64,000 nucleotides of DNA, taken from assembly GCA_032834875.1 (NCBI GenBank), contig CP135238.1:1774001-1838000 (forward strand), given 5' to 3'. A program made the translations under genes and the position numbers. Under the pieces are notes generated by a model. That model was not told where the DNA came from and searched no databases. It saw nothing but the letters and a program-made list of their open reading frames with translations. Positions 17,545-27,276 of the stretch are shown here, piece by piece (the first letter of the stretch is position 1; each line of letters starts with the position of its first letter). This DNA comes from Sulfuracidifex metallicus DSM 6482 = JCM 9184. GTDB taxonomy: Archaea; Thermoproteota; Thermoprotei_A; Sulfolobales; Sulfolobaceae.

Positions 17545-18158
17545 TGGAAGAAGGCACGAACAAATCTCTCAACATGAAGGCTTTCAGACTTTTCGACTCC
17601 AGCCTCCCCACAGGCTCATTCAATTTTTCGTCTACAGTTGAGGAGGCCCACTATGCAGGGTTGAATCTAAGTGACTATATAAGGTCAGTGTACAAGAACT
17701 CCGTGTTAAAAGGTGACGTAGTAGCAGTGAAAATAGCTTACGATGATCCATTTAGGGCGGATCGGCTGGTCTTTGCCTCAAAGCTCACCAAGGAAATGAG
17801 GGAGGCTTCTGTCTCTATGGGTAGATCTTTAGCAGACTTGAGGTTGTGTGTGACTCAGTTCCAGGAGGCTGTGTTGGAGGGAAACACCCCGGGAACTTAT
17901 CCTGCAGTTGTGGGAGACACATGTAGATGTTACGGTCTAGACGTTAGAACATGCATGGAAGGTTTAGCTTACAGCGAGCTATCTCAGATGGTGAATTCAG
18001 CAGTTAGGCTTGGAGCAATGGACTTCAAGGAAGGTCAACGTTTAATCTCCTCTCTCCTTGAGTTCGTGGAATATCAGGAGTTCTTCCCGTGCAACCCTAT
18101 TACAGAGGTTCTCTCAAGGGAGCATGAGAGAAGGGAACCAAAGATGTTTAACTCGTGA
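17544..18158 (+). CDS. ureF: Urease accessory protein UreF
   Basis: A 204-residue helical protein with the UreF signature FDSSLPTGSFNFSSTVEEA near the N-terminus (residues 17-35) and a C-terminal acidic/arginine-rich tail. UreF joins UreD and UreG into the complex that delivers nickel to apo-urease and controls UreG GTPase activity. It starts at ATG 17544, on the last base of ureE, so the genes are tightly coupled. An internal ATG at 17574 (MKAFRLFD) is an alternative start. Confidence 0.88.
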   Translation: MEEGTNKSLNMKAFRLFDSSLPTGSFNFSSTVEEAHYAGLNLSDYIRSVYKNSVLKGDVVAVKIAYDDPFRADRLVFASKLTKEMREASVSMGRSLADLRLCVTQFQEAVLEGNTPGTYPAVVGDTCRCYGLDVRTCMEGLAYSELSQMVNSAVRLGAMDFKEGQRLISSLLEFVEYQEFFPCNPITEVLSREHERREPKMFNS

Positions 18159-18170
18159 GGTGAAGTAAAG

Positions 18171-18776
18171 ACGATTAAAGTAGGAGTCCTTGGGCCCTTA
18201 GGGTCGGGAAAGACCACTCTAATAGAATTCATAGCCAAGTCACTTTCACCTCAACACGAGGTAGCGATAATAACCAACGACGTAATATCCAATTATGATG
18301 CAGAGAGGATATACAGAGACTTGGTAACCTCTGGAATAATTAGGAAGGAGAACTTGATTGGGATAGTGACTGGAGGTTGTCCTCACACTGCAATTCGAGA
18401 GGATCCCTCCATTAACCTGAGAGCTTTAAACAACCTTGTCAAGAAGGAGAAACCTCCGGACTTAATATTGCTTGAGAGTGGTGGAGATAACGTCATGTCT
18501 ACCTTCAGTCCTTCCCTTGCAGACTATACTGTCTACGTATTGGACACGGCTGCTGGAGATAAATATCCTAAGAAGGGAGGTCTTGGAATAATGGAGAGTG
18601 ACCTTCTGGTCATCAATAAGATTGACTTAGCTCCTTTCGTAGGGGCAGACTTGGAAAAGATGAAGAAAGATGCATACGAAGTGAGGAAAGGAAAACCCTT
18701 CATTATGGTGAGCCTGAAGACGGGGGAAGGGTTGAACTCGTTGTTACAAATCCTAAGGGATGACTTAGGTGTATAA
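18171..18776 (+). CDS. ureG: Urease accessory GTPase UreG, with non-canonical start
   Basis: The frame reads [20 protein letters not shown] from 18171 and continues for about 201 residues; GPLGSGKT is the P-loop. The nickel-binding CPH motif appears as [19 protein letters not shown] is the Walker B region, and NKID (residues near 143) recognises guanine. The frame has no ATG, GTG or TTG before the P-loop: upstream is TGA (18156-18158), then GGT GAA GTA AAG ACG ATT. A GGTGA ribosome site at 18159-18163 lies 7 bases before ACG 18171, which I take as the start in place of ATG; ATT 18174 is the other option. A first ATG at 18321 would remove the P-loop. Confidence 0.85.
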   Translation, partial: TIKVGVLGPLGSGKTTLIEFIAKSLSPQHEVAIITNDVISNYDAERIYRDLVTSGIIRKENLIGIVTGGCPHTAIREDPSINLRALNNLVKKEKPPDLILLESGGDNVMSTFSPSLADYTVYVLDTAAGDKYPKKGGLGIMESDLLVINKIDLAPFVGADLEKMKKDAYEVRKGKPFIMVSLKTGEGLNSLLQILRDDLGV

Positions 18777-19338
18777 CTATCTAAGAGTTGAGAAGGACGA
18801 AGATAGGATCATGGTGAAAAGGATAGGATCAATTAATGCATTAGTTTCATGGGATAATTGGGTAGTGATTGCAAACCCTTCCGAGGTAATGGCGCATGAG
18901 GATAAGACTATAGTTGAGATACATGGAAACTTGAAGGTTACTGAAGCCTCATTCACCAAGGTGATGAGTGACTCCAAGGTTACACTTGAGTATTACGTGA
19001 CTGGAGAAGACGTAGTGATTGAGATGAAACCTCTTCTCCTTTACGACGGAGCTTCGTGCAATGTGAGGTGGAAAGTGAAGTCTCGTAACTTGAGACTAAT
19101 CGAAACCGTGGTGTTAGGAAGGACTCATCACGGGGAAGTCTTCAGGAAGGGCTCGTTAAAGTCGGTTACAGAGGTGATGGATCAGGATGGAATGTTAAAG
19201 GTATATGATACAATGGAGATAGTAGATCAAGCATGGATGGATCCTAACTTCGCCGGAGGCAATGTTATCAAAACTATTATAGACATGAAGAATGGAGAGC
19301 CGGAAGTCATTAGGTCAGTGGAGAGATGGTATTCATGA
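18769..19338 (+). CDS. ureD: Urease accessory protein UreD/UreH
   Basis: A 189-residue protein in the UreD place of the cluster. Diverged but recognisable UreD features are the all-beta pattern with [17 protein letters not shown], then [14 protein letters not shown]. It is shorter than bacterial UreD (about 270) but close to other archaeal forms. UreD is the scaffold that binds urease and UreFG and channels nickel. GTG 18769 overlaps the ureG stop by eight bases, a coupled start. It is the last gene of the operon. Confidence 0.75.
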   Translation: MYNYLRVEKDEDRIMVKRIGSINALVSWDNWVVIANPSEVMAHEDKTIVEIHGNLKVTEASFTKVMSDSKVTLEYYVTGEDVVIEMKPLLLYDGASCNVRWKVKSRNLRLIETVVLGRTHHGEVFRKGSLKSVTEVMDQDGMLKVYDTMEIVDQAWMDPNFAGGNVIKTIIDMKNGEPEVIRSVERWYS

Positions 19339-19663
19339 ACTATTATGGAAAGGGTCTTCAGCGCGCTCAGAATAAACATCGCTCACTGTTATCCATTTAG
19401 CTAGTTCATAAATAGCTAGTTGATAAAGAAAGCAAGTTTTCCATTTTGGAGTTTATGCATAAGTAATAACCGACTCCTACAATGACTTTAATTTTCAAGA
19501 AATATATTTCTAACTTTTTTTACATATTAAAATCTATTTTTATTTATCTCATCGAATAGTTATAACTAATAGTAAACTAAAGATAATATTAAGAATAGTA
19601 TTAAAGCGTTAAATAAAAACTTAAAACTATATTATATTTATGTGATATCCCTTTCTTATTTCG
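19339..19663. other. Gap with a short tandem repeat
   Basis: TAGCTAGTT(C/G)ATAAA occurs twice in tandem at 19398-19412 and 19413-19427, differing by one base. The copies lie about 60 bases past the end of ureD. The rest is AT-rich. No gene is visible between the convergent ureD and aminotransferase genes. Confidence 0.5.
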
Positions 19664-20974
19664 CTAGAAAGATTCATCAGTGGACATGTTCATCCCGCCT
19701 TCTTTAGCTTTCCTTAGGGCGAATTCAGCAACCTCTAAGTGTTTCCTAACGTCTTCCTCACTGTGACTTATGGACAAAGTCCACTCTTCGTTGAATCCTC
19801 CCATAGGTATTACTCCTCCAGAAAGGCAAGCAAAGAAGTATGTGAACCACCTCGATATGTCACTAGATATGAATTCCTTATAATTTTCTGGAACTTCCTT
19901 AGAGAAGAAAACGGTTCCGCTTGTTCCCCATGATGCAACCGAGACGTCAACTCCTAGGTCTTCTCCTATCTCCTCGTAACCTTTGGTAAGCATTCTATTG
20001 AGTCTCCTCATATGGTAGAAAGCATCCTCGGTCAATATCTCCTTCAAAGTCACAAGTGATGAACTCACGGACACAGGATTAGCGTTATAAGTTCCTCCAT
20101 GTGCAGTTTTTCCTGGTCCTATTGTTTCCATAACCTCTCTCTTTCCTGCAATTACGGATAAGGGAAAACCGCCAGTGATGGCCTTTCCCAATATCATTAA
20201 GTCTGGTTCGAGAGAAAATTCCCCCTTAGCTCCAGAATAAGCCTTTCCGCCGGTCTTAGTCTCATCGAAGATCACCAACGCCCCTTTCTCCCTGGCTATT
20301 CTCATCGTTTCCCTCAGGAACTCCTCATCTGTTGGAACCAAACCCATGTTCATTGCAACCGGTTCCATGATGATAGCTGCAACATCCTCGTCCACTGACT
20401 TCTCAAGCTGTTCTAAGTCGTTCCAATCCAATACCAATGTGTTTGTGACTACTTCCTCGGGGATTCCAAGGGAGGACATCGTCTTTCCCTTCGGCACGGG
20501 TGGGTTCACATTTACTAGCAGTTGATCATGGCTGCCGTGATAATGCCCCTCGAATTTGATAATTTTCTTTCTTCCTGTGAAGGCTCTAGCAATCCTGATT
20601 GAATGCATAGTTGCCTCTGTACCCGTGGAAGAGAATCGGACCATGTCCATCTTGTATCTCCTGGAAATTTCTCTTGCAAGTTCACCCGTCTTGTAGTACT
20701 CAAAACCTAGAATGCTCCCCTCTTGTATTGCCTTTTCCACTTCACGAACTATCTTTTGGTTTCCGTATCCTACCTCCATTACACCAAAACCTAAATTGTA
20801 ATCTACGTATTCATTGCCGTCTATATCCCACACGTGAGAACCTTTTCCTTTTCTTATATAGAGTGGATATGGCTCAAAATATCTATAATTGCTGCTTACG
20901 CCAAAGGGCATTACCTTCTTATTCTCGTTGAAGAGATTAAGTGATCCAACAGTGATAGATGTATAGCTCTTCAA
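19664..20974 (-). CDS. Class III PLP aminotransferase (glutamate-1-semialdehyde aminomutase-like)
   Basis: A 436-residue PLP enzyme of the class III family: VWDIDGNEYVDYNLGFG at residues 48-64, STGTEATMHSIRIAR for phosphate binding, and MILGKAITGG with the catalytic lysine. The closest recognisable type is glutamate-1-semialdehyde 2,1-aminomutase or a related omega-aminotransferase. The segment that normally reads DEV(X)TGFR is DETKTGGK here, so the cofactor-side arginine is replaced; the substrate is probably not the classical one. Its neighbours (permease, saccharopine-dehydrogenase-like, ureohydrolase) suggest amine or amino-acid breakdown rather than tetrapyrrole synthesis. Confidence 0.78.
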   Translation of the reverse strand: MKSYTSITVGSLNLFNENKKVMPFGVSSNYRYFEPYPLYIRKGKGSHVWDIDGNEYVDYNLGFGVMEVGYGNQKIVREVEKAIQEGSILGFEYYKTGELAREISRRYKMDMVRFSSTGTEATMHSIRIARAFTGRKKIIKFEGHYHGSHDQLLVNVNPPVPKGKTMSSLGIPEEVVTNTLVLDWNDLEQLEKSVDEDVAAIIMEPVAMNMGLVPTDEEFLRETMRIAREKGALVIFDETKTGGKAYSGAKGEFSLEPDLMILGKAITGGFPLSVIAGKREVMETIGPGKTAHGGTYNANPVSVSSSLVTLKEILTEDAFYHMRRLNRMLTKGYEEIGEDLGVDVSVASWGTSGTVFFSKEVPENYKEFISSDISRWFTYFFACLSGGVIPMGGFNEEWTLSISHSEEDVRKHLEVAEFALRKAKEGGMNMSTDESF

Positions 20975-21394
20975 GACGGGTCACCTAGAGAAGAAGTTTT
21001 TCCTTTTTCTCTACTTTACCCATAAAATGGGGTAACTTGAACTGAAACTTTTGGGACTTTCGACATACCAACTTAGACACCTACTATAATAAACATTAAG
21101 CTATTTTATATTCCTTTTGGTTTAAAAAATATTCATATTTATAGGAGATAAGATGAAAAATGATGTAAGGAAAACGAATTAAACCTTCCATGATTTTGAA
21201 AAGTGATTCTAAATATTATATTTTGTAATATAAAGAGAATAAATTTTCCTGAATGGAAGAATCATATCCTCAACGCTACTTTTCTTTTAGTTACTAAGGG
21301 TAAAAACTAATCTATTTTGAAGTTATCATGGTAACTACATAGTCATAATGAAAAGTTTTCACAGCATATTGTTGAAAATATTTAAACTTATTCC
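20975..21394. other. Divergent promoter region
   Basis: AT-rich gap between the leftward aminotransferase and the rightward permease. ATATTTAAAC at 21377-21386 is the probable TATA box of the permease gene. No gene or repeat was seen. Confidence 0.45.
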
Positions 21395-21415
21395 ATGTCT
21401 TTAATTGGATTAAAA

Positions 21416-23020
21416 ATGGGAGAGACTGACAACAAGGTATCTAAGGTATTCCTGAGGGAATCCTCAGGTTTAGTAAGGGAGGTCAGTCCCTGGTCATCAA
21501 TGATGGCTACCTTCGCGTTGGTGACTGGAGGAGTTCCAATATTGATCATATCATGGCTGTGGTTAGCACCTGGGATAAACTGGCCGCTTTCATATGCAAT
21601 AACATTAATTCCTACGCTCAGCATGGCTTTCCTGTTTTACGTTGCAGGAGTATCTATGCCTAGGTCGGGAGGCGACTATGTGTTCAACAGCAGAGCTATT
21701 CACCCTGCAGTTGGTTTTATAAACTATTTTGGACTTTTCATAGCCTTTGCGCTTTCTTTGGGGCTCTACAGCTTCCTTGGAGCTAGATGGTTCGCCTATT
21801 TGTTCTCGGGTTTAGGGTTTTATTACGGCAATTCTACGCTAATTAGTTTTGGCAACTTCTTCTCCAGTACGACTGGAAGCGTAATTGTAGGAGTGTTAAT
21901 AGTCCTCGTTGGAGCTCTCATAAGCTTTTACACTAAGTTCTTGTGGAAATTCATTCTTATTAGTGGGGTGATCTCATTCATCACTACCGCGATAATGTTC
22001 GCGTTTCTAACTACAATTCATCCTGCTCAATTCTCCGCGTCTTTGGCAGCTGCAAGCGGAGTCAAGAACGCTTACAATGAGGTAATTAGTAACGCTGAAA
22101 GTAACGGGCTATCATTCGTCCCCAATCCGTTACTTTACGTGTTTATGGGTATTCCTGTAATATGGTACTTTCTAACGTGGTATAATCTACCCGCTTCATG
22201 GTCTGGAGAAATGAAGACTGTAAGGAAGAACGTTTTATATTCCGTCTTGTTAGCTATCCTTATAATAGGAGCTTATTACATTCTGTTCACCCAGCTAAAC
22301 TTGGACGCATTCGGCGAGAAATTTCTCACCTCCTGGGGTTATATATCGTGTAACGGAGTAAGCGATCCGGTCTTCAACACGTTTTCCTCCATATCTACGT
22401 TTACTCCCTTCTTCGCCTTAATAACCACTGGTAATGTATTCATGTACTTTATCATGTTCATAGCTTTCTGGTTACCGAACTTTTACAGCAATCCTCCACT
22501 TGTTATAGCGCTAACAAGGTACATGTTTGCATGGTCCTTCGACAGACTATTCCCTGAATGGTTCGCTGATGTAAACTCCCGCTTACACGTTCCGGTGAAG
22601 TCCACCGCCTTTGTAGCTGGTCTAGGCGTGGTAGGAGTCCTCATGTACGCTTATCTGCCCTTCATTTCGATTGTGGATGTTACAGTAATATTCGAGCTAA
22701 GTTACGCTATCTTCGCACTCTCGGCAGGGCTAATGCCTTTCGTTAGAAGGAACATGTATGAGAGCACGGTTCCATTCAAGAGAAAAGTGTTAGGAATTCC
22801 TGTAGTTTCCTGGCTAGGATTCCTTACATTCGGTTTCCTGATGTATGCCCTTGCTATAACTTGGGGAAATCCGGTACTCTTACCAATAAACTCTCCTACA
22901 TTGATTTCCTTGGCTCTCATTTATGGAGTTGGTGCTGCAATATATATAACAAGTTACATTATGACGAAGAAGAAAGGAATAGAACCACAGCTAATATTTA
23001 AGGAGATTCCTCCGGAGTGA
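21416..23020 (+). CDS. APC-superfamily amino acid/amine permease
   Basis: About 534 residues with roughly 12-14 hydrophobic helices. It begins [20 protein letters not shown] and ends [11 protein letters not shown]. The N-terminal pattern [20 protein letters not shown] fits the APC superfamily (compare the PRSAGDYIYISRALGP of the second such permease at 48446). It likely imports an amino acid or polyamine. I chose ATG 21416 because the TATA box near 21382 would place the transcript start past the ATG at 21395. The last four bases overlap the next gene, a saccharopine-dehydrogenase-like enzyme, so the two are coupled and may handle the same compound. Confidence 0.82.
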   Translation: MGETDNKVSKVFLRESSGLVREVSPWSSMMATFALVTGGVPILIISWLWLAPGINWPLSYAITLIPTLSMAFLFYVAGVSMPRSGGDYVFNSRAIHPAVGFINYFGLFIAFALSLGLYSFLGARWFAYLFSGLGFYYGNSTLISFGNFFSSTTGSVIVGVLIVLVGALISFYTKFLWKFILISGVISFITTAIMFAFLTTIHPAQFSASLAAASGVKNAYNEVISNAESNGLSFVPNPLLYVFMGIPVIWYFLTWYNLPASWSGEMKTVRKNVLYSVLLAILIIGAYYILFTQLNLDAFGEKFLTSWGYISCNGVSDPVFNTFSSISTFTPFFALITTGNVFMYFIMFIAFWLPNFYSNPPLVIALTRYMFAWSFDRLFPEWFADVNSRLHVPVKSTAFVAGLGVVGVLMYAYLPFISIVDVTVIFELSYAIFALSAGLMPFVRRNMYESTVPFKRKVLGIPVVSWLGFLTFGFLMYALAITWGNPVLLPINSPTLISLALIYGVGAAIYITSYIMTKKKGIEPQLIFKEIPPE

Positions 23021-24078
23021 TAAACTTGAAGGTTGCAGTCTTGGGAGGCTCAGGCCTCATAGGAAGCGTAATTGTAATGGAACTCGTAAAAAGAGGTCAT
23101 AATGTAACAGTAATGGACTTGGTACCTCCCAATCCGTTGGAGAGTGACTTCGTGAAGGTGGATTTACGTGAAGTTGATAATACAGCGTCAAAGTTAAGGA
23201 CTTTCGATCTAGTGATTAACTCAGCCCAATATTACTTTAACATGGAAGCAATGAGAGCTTCATTGAAGGCCGGGGTGAACTACATGGATCTGGGAGGACT
23301 TTTCTGGATGACTAGGAAACAGCTAGAGCTACACAAAGAATTTGAAAAAGAAGGTCTCCTAGCCTTAGTTGGGATGGGTGCAGAACCAGGGGTAACTAAC
23401 GTAATTGCAAGGAAAATGAGGGAGGAATACGGAATTCCGAGGGAGATACACCTTAGGGACGGTTGGAGATCTACACTGGATAACGTGAACTGGAGCGTGG
23501 ATACTCAACTGGATGAGGCTACTATGGACGCGCCGATTTGGGACGGAGAGATCAAGTTTTTCCCTCCCTTTTCAAGGCAGGAAGAGGTGGAATTCTCAAT
23601 CGGAAAGATCAGGACTTACCTTACTATACATAGCGAGCTCGCTACGTTTCCTTCCTCCTTCCCTGGCACTCTTAAGATAGACTGGATGGAGGGAGGAACT
23701 GGGTTCGAATGTATATTCCTTCTAGGAAAGATCTTTGGAAGTGGTGAGGTGAGGGGGACGAAAAGCAGAGATCTGTTAAAGGAGGCTATGAGGGAGAAGG
23801 GATTGATAGGCTATTCAGGGATTACCCCTGACGAAGTGGAAGCAGCTAAGGTGATCTTCGTCTACGAAGAAAAGAAAATAGAGGCAGAGTTTGTTGCAAC
23901 TCCTCATGGTAGATTCGACGGAACCCAGTTTGTCACTGGAATCTCACCTGTACTAGCTATGGATGCTGGACTGAAAGGAGAGGGAGTTCTTCCGCCAGAG
24001 AAAGTAATAACTCCAGACCCATTTCTGGAAGCCTTGAAGAGAGAGGGGATCTCCCTAGAGTTCAGGGAGACAGCTTAA
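23017..24078 (+). CDS. Saccharopine dehydrogenase-like NAD(P)-dependent oxidoreductase
   Basis: A 353-residue protein with a Rossmann start [22 protein letters not shown] and the pattern of the saccharopine dehydrogenase/reductase family: [14 protein letters not shown], then [14 protein letters not shown], then [16 protein letters not shown]. Family members oxidise or reduce C-N bonds between amino acids. The true substrate is unknown. It starts with GTG 23017, overlapping the permease stop; TTG 23026 is an alternative. Coupling to an importer suggests a catabolic role rather than lysine synthesis. Confidence 0.75.
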   Translation: MINLKVAVLGGSGLIGSVIVMELVKRGHNVTVMDLVPPNPLESDFVKVDLREVDNTASKLRTFDLVINSAQYYFNMEAMRASLKAGVNYMDLGGLFWMTRKQLELHKEFEKEGLLALVGMGAEPGVTNVIARKMREEYGIPREIHLRDGWRSTLDNVNWSVDTQLDEATMDAPIWDGEIKFFPPFSRQEEVEFSIGKIRTYLTIHSELATFPSSFPGTLKIDWMEGGTGFECIFLLGKIFGSGEVRGTKSRDLLKEAMREKGLIGYSGITPDEVEAAKVIFVYEEKKIEAEFVATPHGRFDGTQFVTGISPVLAMDAGLKGEGVLPPEKVITPDPFLEALKREGISLEFRETA

Positions 24079-24322
24079 CTTTACATATTTTTTATCGCAA
24101 ATCCCTTCCTCCATAAGGGCCCAAGTATTTTATCATTCTTTTTCCTTTACATATTCTCTGCAACTTCAAAATATAAAATTTAATTCTATATATTTTTATT
24201 AATACTTTGGATCTATGATGTCTAACAAAATGCTTTTATTAAAAAAAGTTAAAACATATAATTTTGAGATTCGTAACAAAATTAAGAGATAACCCAAATG
24301 AAGTTATTGCAGATATCTGAAT

Positions 24323-24553
24323 CTATTCCCCTCTTCTCCAAACTCTGCTTCTTCCTTTCCTTATCTCAAGTACACGGTGGACTGGTATTACGGTCTCTTC
24401 GTCCCTCAAATAGACATAATAGTTGTCAACCCTCTCTATCTCTTTGAAGGGAATCTCAGTTATTCCCTTGAAGCGGTCTAAGATCACAAGTGTGAATAGA
24501 TCTACCTCATCATGATGCTTCCATAGCACCATGTTGATCGCTTCCTTTATTCT
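24323..24553 (-). CDS. DUF504/MJ1316-type small RNA-binding-like protein
   Basis: The C-terminal sequence IPVHRVLEIRKGRSRVWRR is the hallmark of the archaeal DUF504 (UPF0248, MJ1316) family, proposed to recognise RNA ends with a cyclic phosphate. Taking TTG 24553 as start gives MRIKEAINMVLWKHHDEVD, the usual family N-terminus, and about 76 residues. The frame stays open upstream to a TTG at 24631, but that longer form would overlap the divergent ureohydrolase start and its promoter. The gene is divergent from the ureohydrolase and shares its short promoter region. Confidence 0.6.
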   Translation of the reverse strand, partial: RIKEAINMVLWKHHDEVDLFTLVILDRFKGITEIPFKEIERVDNYYVYLRDEETVIPVHRVLEIRKGRSRVWRRGE

Positions 24554-24622
24554 CAAGCATCTCTTCCTCAATTTCACATAGTTAAGAGACCTTTTTATTT
24601 CACCTATATCGTTGTATATATC

Positions 24623-25528
24623 ATGAGACAAATAGATGCTTTAAAGTCGCCCAGGTTCACCCAAGTTTCCACGTTCGGTAGATTGCCCCTCATTCAGGAC
24701 CTACACGACGTGAAGGCATTCTTCGTGGGAATACCCTTTGATGACGCCACTACCTATAGGCCCGGTGCAAGGTTTGGTCCCATGGGAATAAGACAAGGAT
24801 CCCGACTTCTAAGACCTTATAATCAGTTCCTTGACGTGTACACCTTCGATGAGCTAAATGCGTGCGATGTGGGGGATATTAATGTTATTCCAGGATATAT
24901 TATGGATACCATGAAGATAATTGAGGAAGAAATGATAAAACTTGCCGGAAGCGGAACTCCTTTCATAGCCGGAGGAGACCACTCCATTACCTTACCTATC
25001 CTCAGGGCAATGGCAAAGGTTCATGGAAAAGTAAATTTGGTTCACTTCGACTCTCACTATGACTTCTGGGACACTTACTGGGGAAAGAAGTACACCCACG
25101 GATCATGGCTAAGGAGAGCTTTGGAGGAGAACTTGCTGGAGGAGGTTATACAAGTTGGTATAAGAGGGTCAACTTTCTCCAAGGATGACCTTCATGACAG
25201 GGAAAAGCTCGGAGTGACTAGCTTTACGATAAGAGATGTGAAGAAGAGTATGGAGGCGGTAATGAAGGAGATAAATTCCCTTAAAGGAAAAACGTATGTC
25301 TCTTTTGACATCGATGCTGTGGATCCGGCTTTCGCTCCTGGAACAGGAACGCCAGAAGTAGGAGGATTGACCAGCTATGAAGCTATGGAAATGATTAGGG
25401 GATTAAACGTTAATATAGTCGGCTTCGACGTGGTAGAGGTTGCACCCTCATACGATGTGTCAGAGGTAACCTCTATGCTTGCGGCAAACCTCATCTATGA
25501 AGCAATGAGCGTCAAGGCGAAGAGGTGA
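24623..25528 (+). CDS. Ureohydrolase (agmatinase/guanidino-hydrolase family)
   Basis: A 301-residue arginase-fold enzyme. The metal ligands are all visible: GGDHS (H120), FDSHYD (D143, H145, D147) and SFDIDAVDP (D229, D231). It hydrolyses a guanidino compound to urea and an amine. The substrate loop GIPFDDATTYRPGARFGP and RLLRPYN resembles guanidinobutyrase, guanidinopropionase and guanidine hydrolase as much as agmatinase, so the exact substrate is open. The urea made would feed the urease encoded 5 kb upstream. ATG 24623 has a TTTTTATT box about 30 bases upstream, consistent with a leaderless transcript. Confidence 0.85.
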   Translation: MRQIDALKSPRFTQVSTFGRLPLIQDLHDVKAFFVGIPFDDATTYRPGARFGPMGIRQGSRLLRPYNQFLDVYTFDELNACDVGDINVIPGYIMDTMKIIEEEMIKLAGSGTPFIAGGDHSITLPILRAMAKVHGKVNLVHFDSHYDFWDTYWGKKYTHGSWLRRALEENLLEEVIQVGIRGSTFSKDDLHDREKLGVTSFTIRDVKKSMEAVMKEINSLKGKTYVSFDIDAVDPAFAPGTGTPEVGGLTSYEAMEMIRGLNVNIVGFDVVEVAPSYDVSEVTSMLAANLIYEAMSVKAKR

Positions 25529-25928
25529 ATCACCATAATCATCTAAATTTACTCCATGAATTTCTTCTCAGATCAAGTGAGGAAAAAGGAGAAATGGAAA
25601 ATGATAGAGAAAAAAGAGTAACAGAAGAATTATTTGAATAACTCTTACATGAGAAATATAAACTAACTATGTTCCTTGTAGGAGTTCAATAGAGAACTGA
25701 TATTGATGCAAATTCACTTTTTTGTTTTACTCTTTACTGAATAATATATTCCTTTTTTCATCTTCTTTACTAAATTATTTGTCAAATCTGATGGATGAAA
25801 AAATAACCATGACATTCTCTTTCTGTCTCTATTTCCTACCATTTTTTCATTCCTTTCTTTAACTTGAAGATGGCGAACATATGTACTCCATACGATAAAT
25901 CTTTAAGCTAAGACCAGTCCCATCTTTC
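25529..25928. other. Gap between ureohydrolase and MFS gene
   Basis: AT-rich, with only frames of up to about 20 codons. I see no gene, RNA or repeat. Confidence 0.4.
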
Positions 25929-27074
25929 ATGAAGCCGCTGCGAACCATCACGTTGCTGAACTCCATTGCCTCTAGTTTATCACAACCTTATTTCTCCTTC
26001 CTCAACGTTATTAACGGAGTCACTGGACCTCTCTTGGGAGTTGTATCGTCCTCGTTTACGGCATTTCCAAGCATAGTTCAAGGTATATTCTCTCTATACA
26101 AGGCTGAGGCTAAGAACCTCATCACTTGGGGATTTATCCTAAGCGGTTTAGCATGGATACTTCTCTTCCTGTTACCTTACGGTTCATTATCTACCCTCAT
26201 GTATGTAATAGCTGCTTCTGGATCTGGAGCTTCCACTTTCGGTTACTCCATAATCATGGAGAAGGTAAGTAGGGGAGCTAGGGGAGCAGTTCTCTCCCAA
26301 TACGCTCAGTATGCCAGGATTGGAAGCCTACTCTCTACGGTGGGAGTTGGGTTACTAACGGGGGATCAGTATTATCTCATGAAGTGGTTCTTCCTATCCA
26401 CTGGATTGTTATACCTCATTTCCTCTTATATATCAACTATAATTCAGGATGAGGAAGTTTACGTCCCACCATCAGAGGGAATAGGAAAGGACGTAATGAG
26501 AATGATACTGGTCAATTCGTCATTCTATGTAGTTTGGGCCTTTGCATGGCCTCTTTTCCCCGTGGCTGAGGTGGAGGTATACCATATGAACGAGGACAAC
26601 TTAGCTATTATAACCCTAATAGGCGGGATATCGGGTCTCCTATTTCAGAGGAGGGTGGGTATGTGGATGGATAGGAACAGACGTGCAGTCATGTTCGCCG
26701 GTAGGATAGGTCTAGCAATCTACCCCCTTGCTTATTCCCTCGCTACCAACGTTTATCAGATTTATGCGGCCTATTTGCTCATGGGAATCACGGGTCCAGC
26801 TAACATAGCCTACACATCATTCGTGTATGATAATACAAAGAACGTGAGAAAGGCTATATCCTTTATGAGCTTGGGGGAAGGCATAGGTGCTATAATGGGG
26901 TCGCTGTTGGGATCAGTGTCCTTCGTTGAGATGGAATCACTCATTTCTCCTTCCATGGCAGTCAGACTTCTCCTTTTCACGGCTTCACTCTCAAGGATCG
27001 CGTTCTCATTCTTTTACCTTTCACTTCACGACACGCAGGAGAAAGGAAGGAGAGTTCTTAGCGTTAAAAAGTAG
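25929..27074 (+). CDS. Major facilitator superfamily transporter
   Basis: A 381-residue membrane protein with about 11-12 hydrophobic helices. The middle loop carries IIQDEEVYVPPSEGIGKDVM. The MFS loop between helices 8 and 9 reads RRVGMWMDRNRRAVMF, equivalent to G-X-L-X-D-R-X-G-R. The substrate is unknown; it sits after the ureohydrolase gene with its own 400-base upstream gap, so it is probably a separate transcription unit. Confidence 0.75.
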   Translation: MKPLRTITLLNSIASSLSQPYFSFLNVINGVTGPLLGVVSSSFTAFPSIVQGIFSLYKAEAKNLITWGFILSGLAWILLFLLPYGSLSTLMYVIAASGSGASTFGYSIIMEKVSRGARGAVLSQYAQYARIGSLLSTVGVGLLTGDQYYLMKWFFLSTGLLYLISSYISTIIQDEEVYVPPSEGIGKDVMRMILVNSSFYVVWAFAWPLFPVAEVEVYHMNEDNLAIITLIGGISGLLFQRRVGMWMDRNRRAVMFAGRIGLAIYPLAYSLATNVYQIYAAYLLMGITGPANIAYTSFVYDNTKNVRKAISFMSLGEGIGAIMGSLLGSVSFVEMESLISPSMAVRLLLFTASLSRIAFSFFYLSLHDTQEKGRRVLSVKK

Positions 27075-27276
27075 AATAGACTTGACGGGAAAAAGGAAAG
27101 GTTATGAAAAACGTTAATCTTTTCCTTCTAGGTATGATATTTTATATAGTTATTTTTGATAAAAGAATTATTTAAATATATTTTATATTTAATTTATAGT
27201 AATCTACATTAAATTTGATCTTTTAGTTCTATTTCATCTTTTTCACTAGAGACCTCTTTCATAAGGGCAAGGTAGT

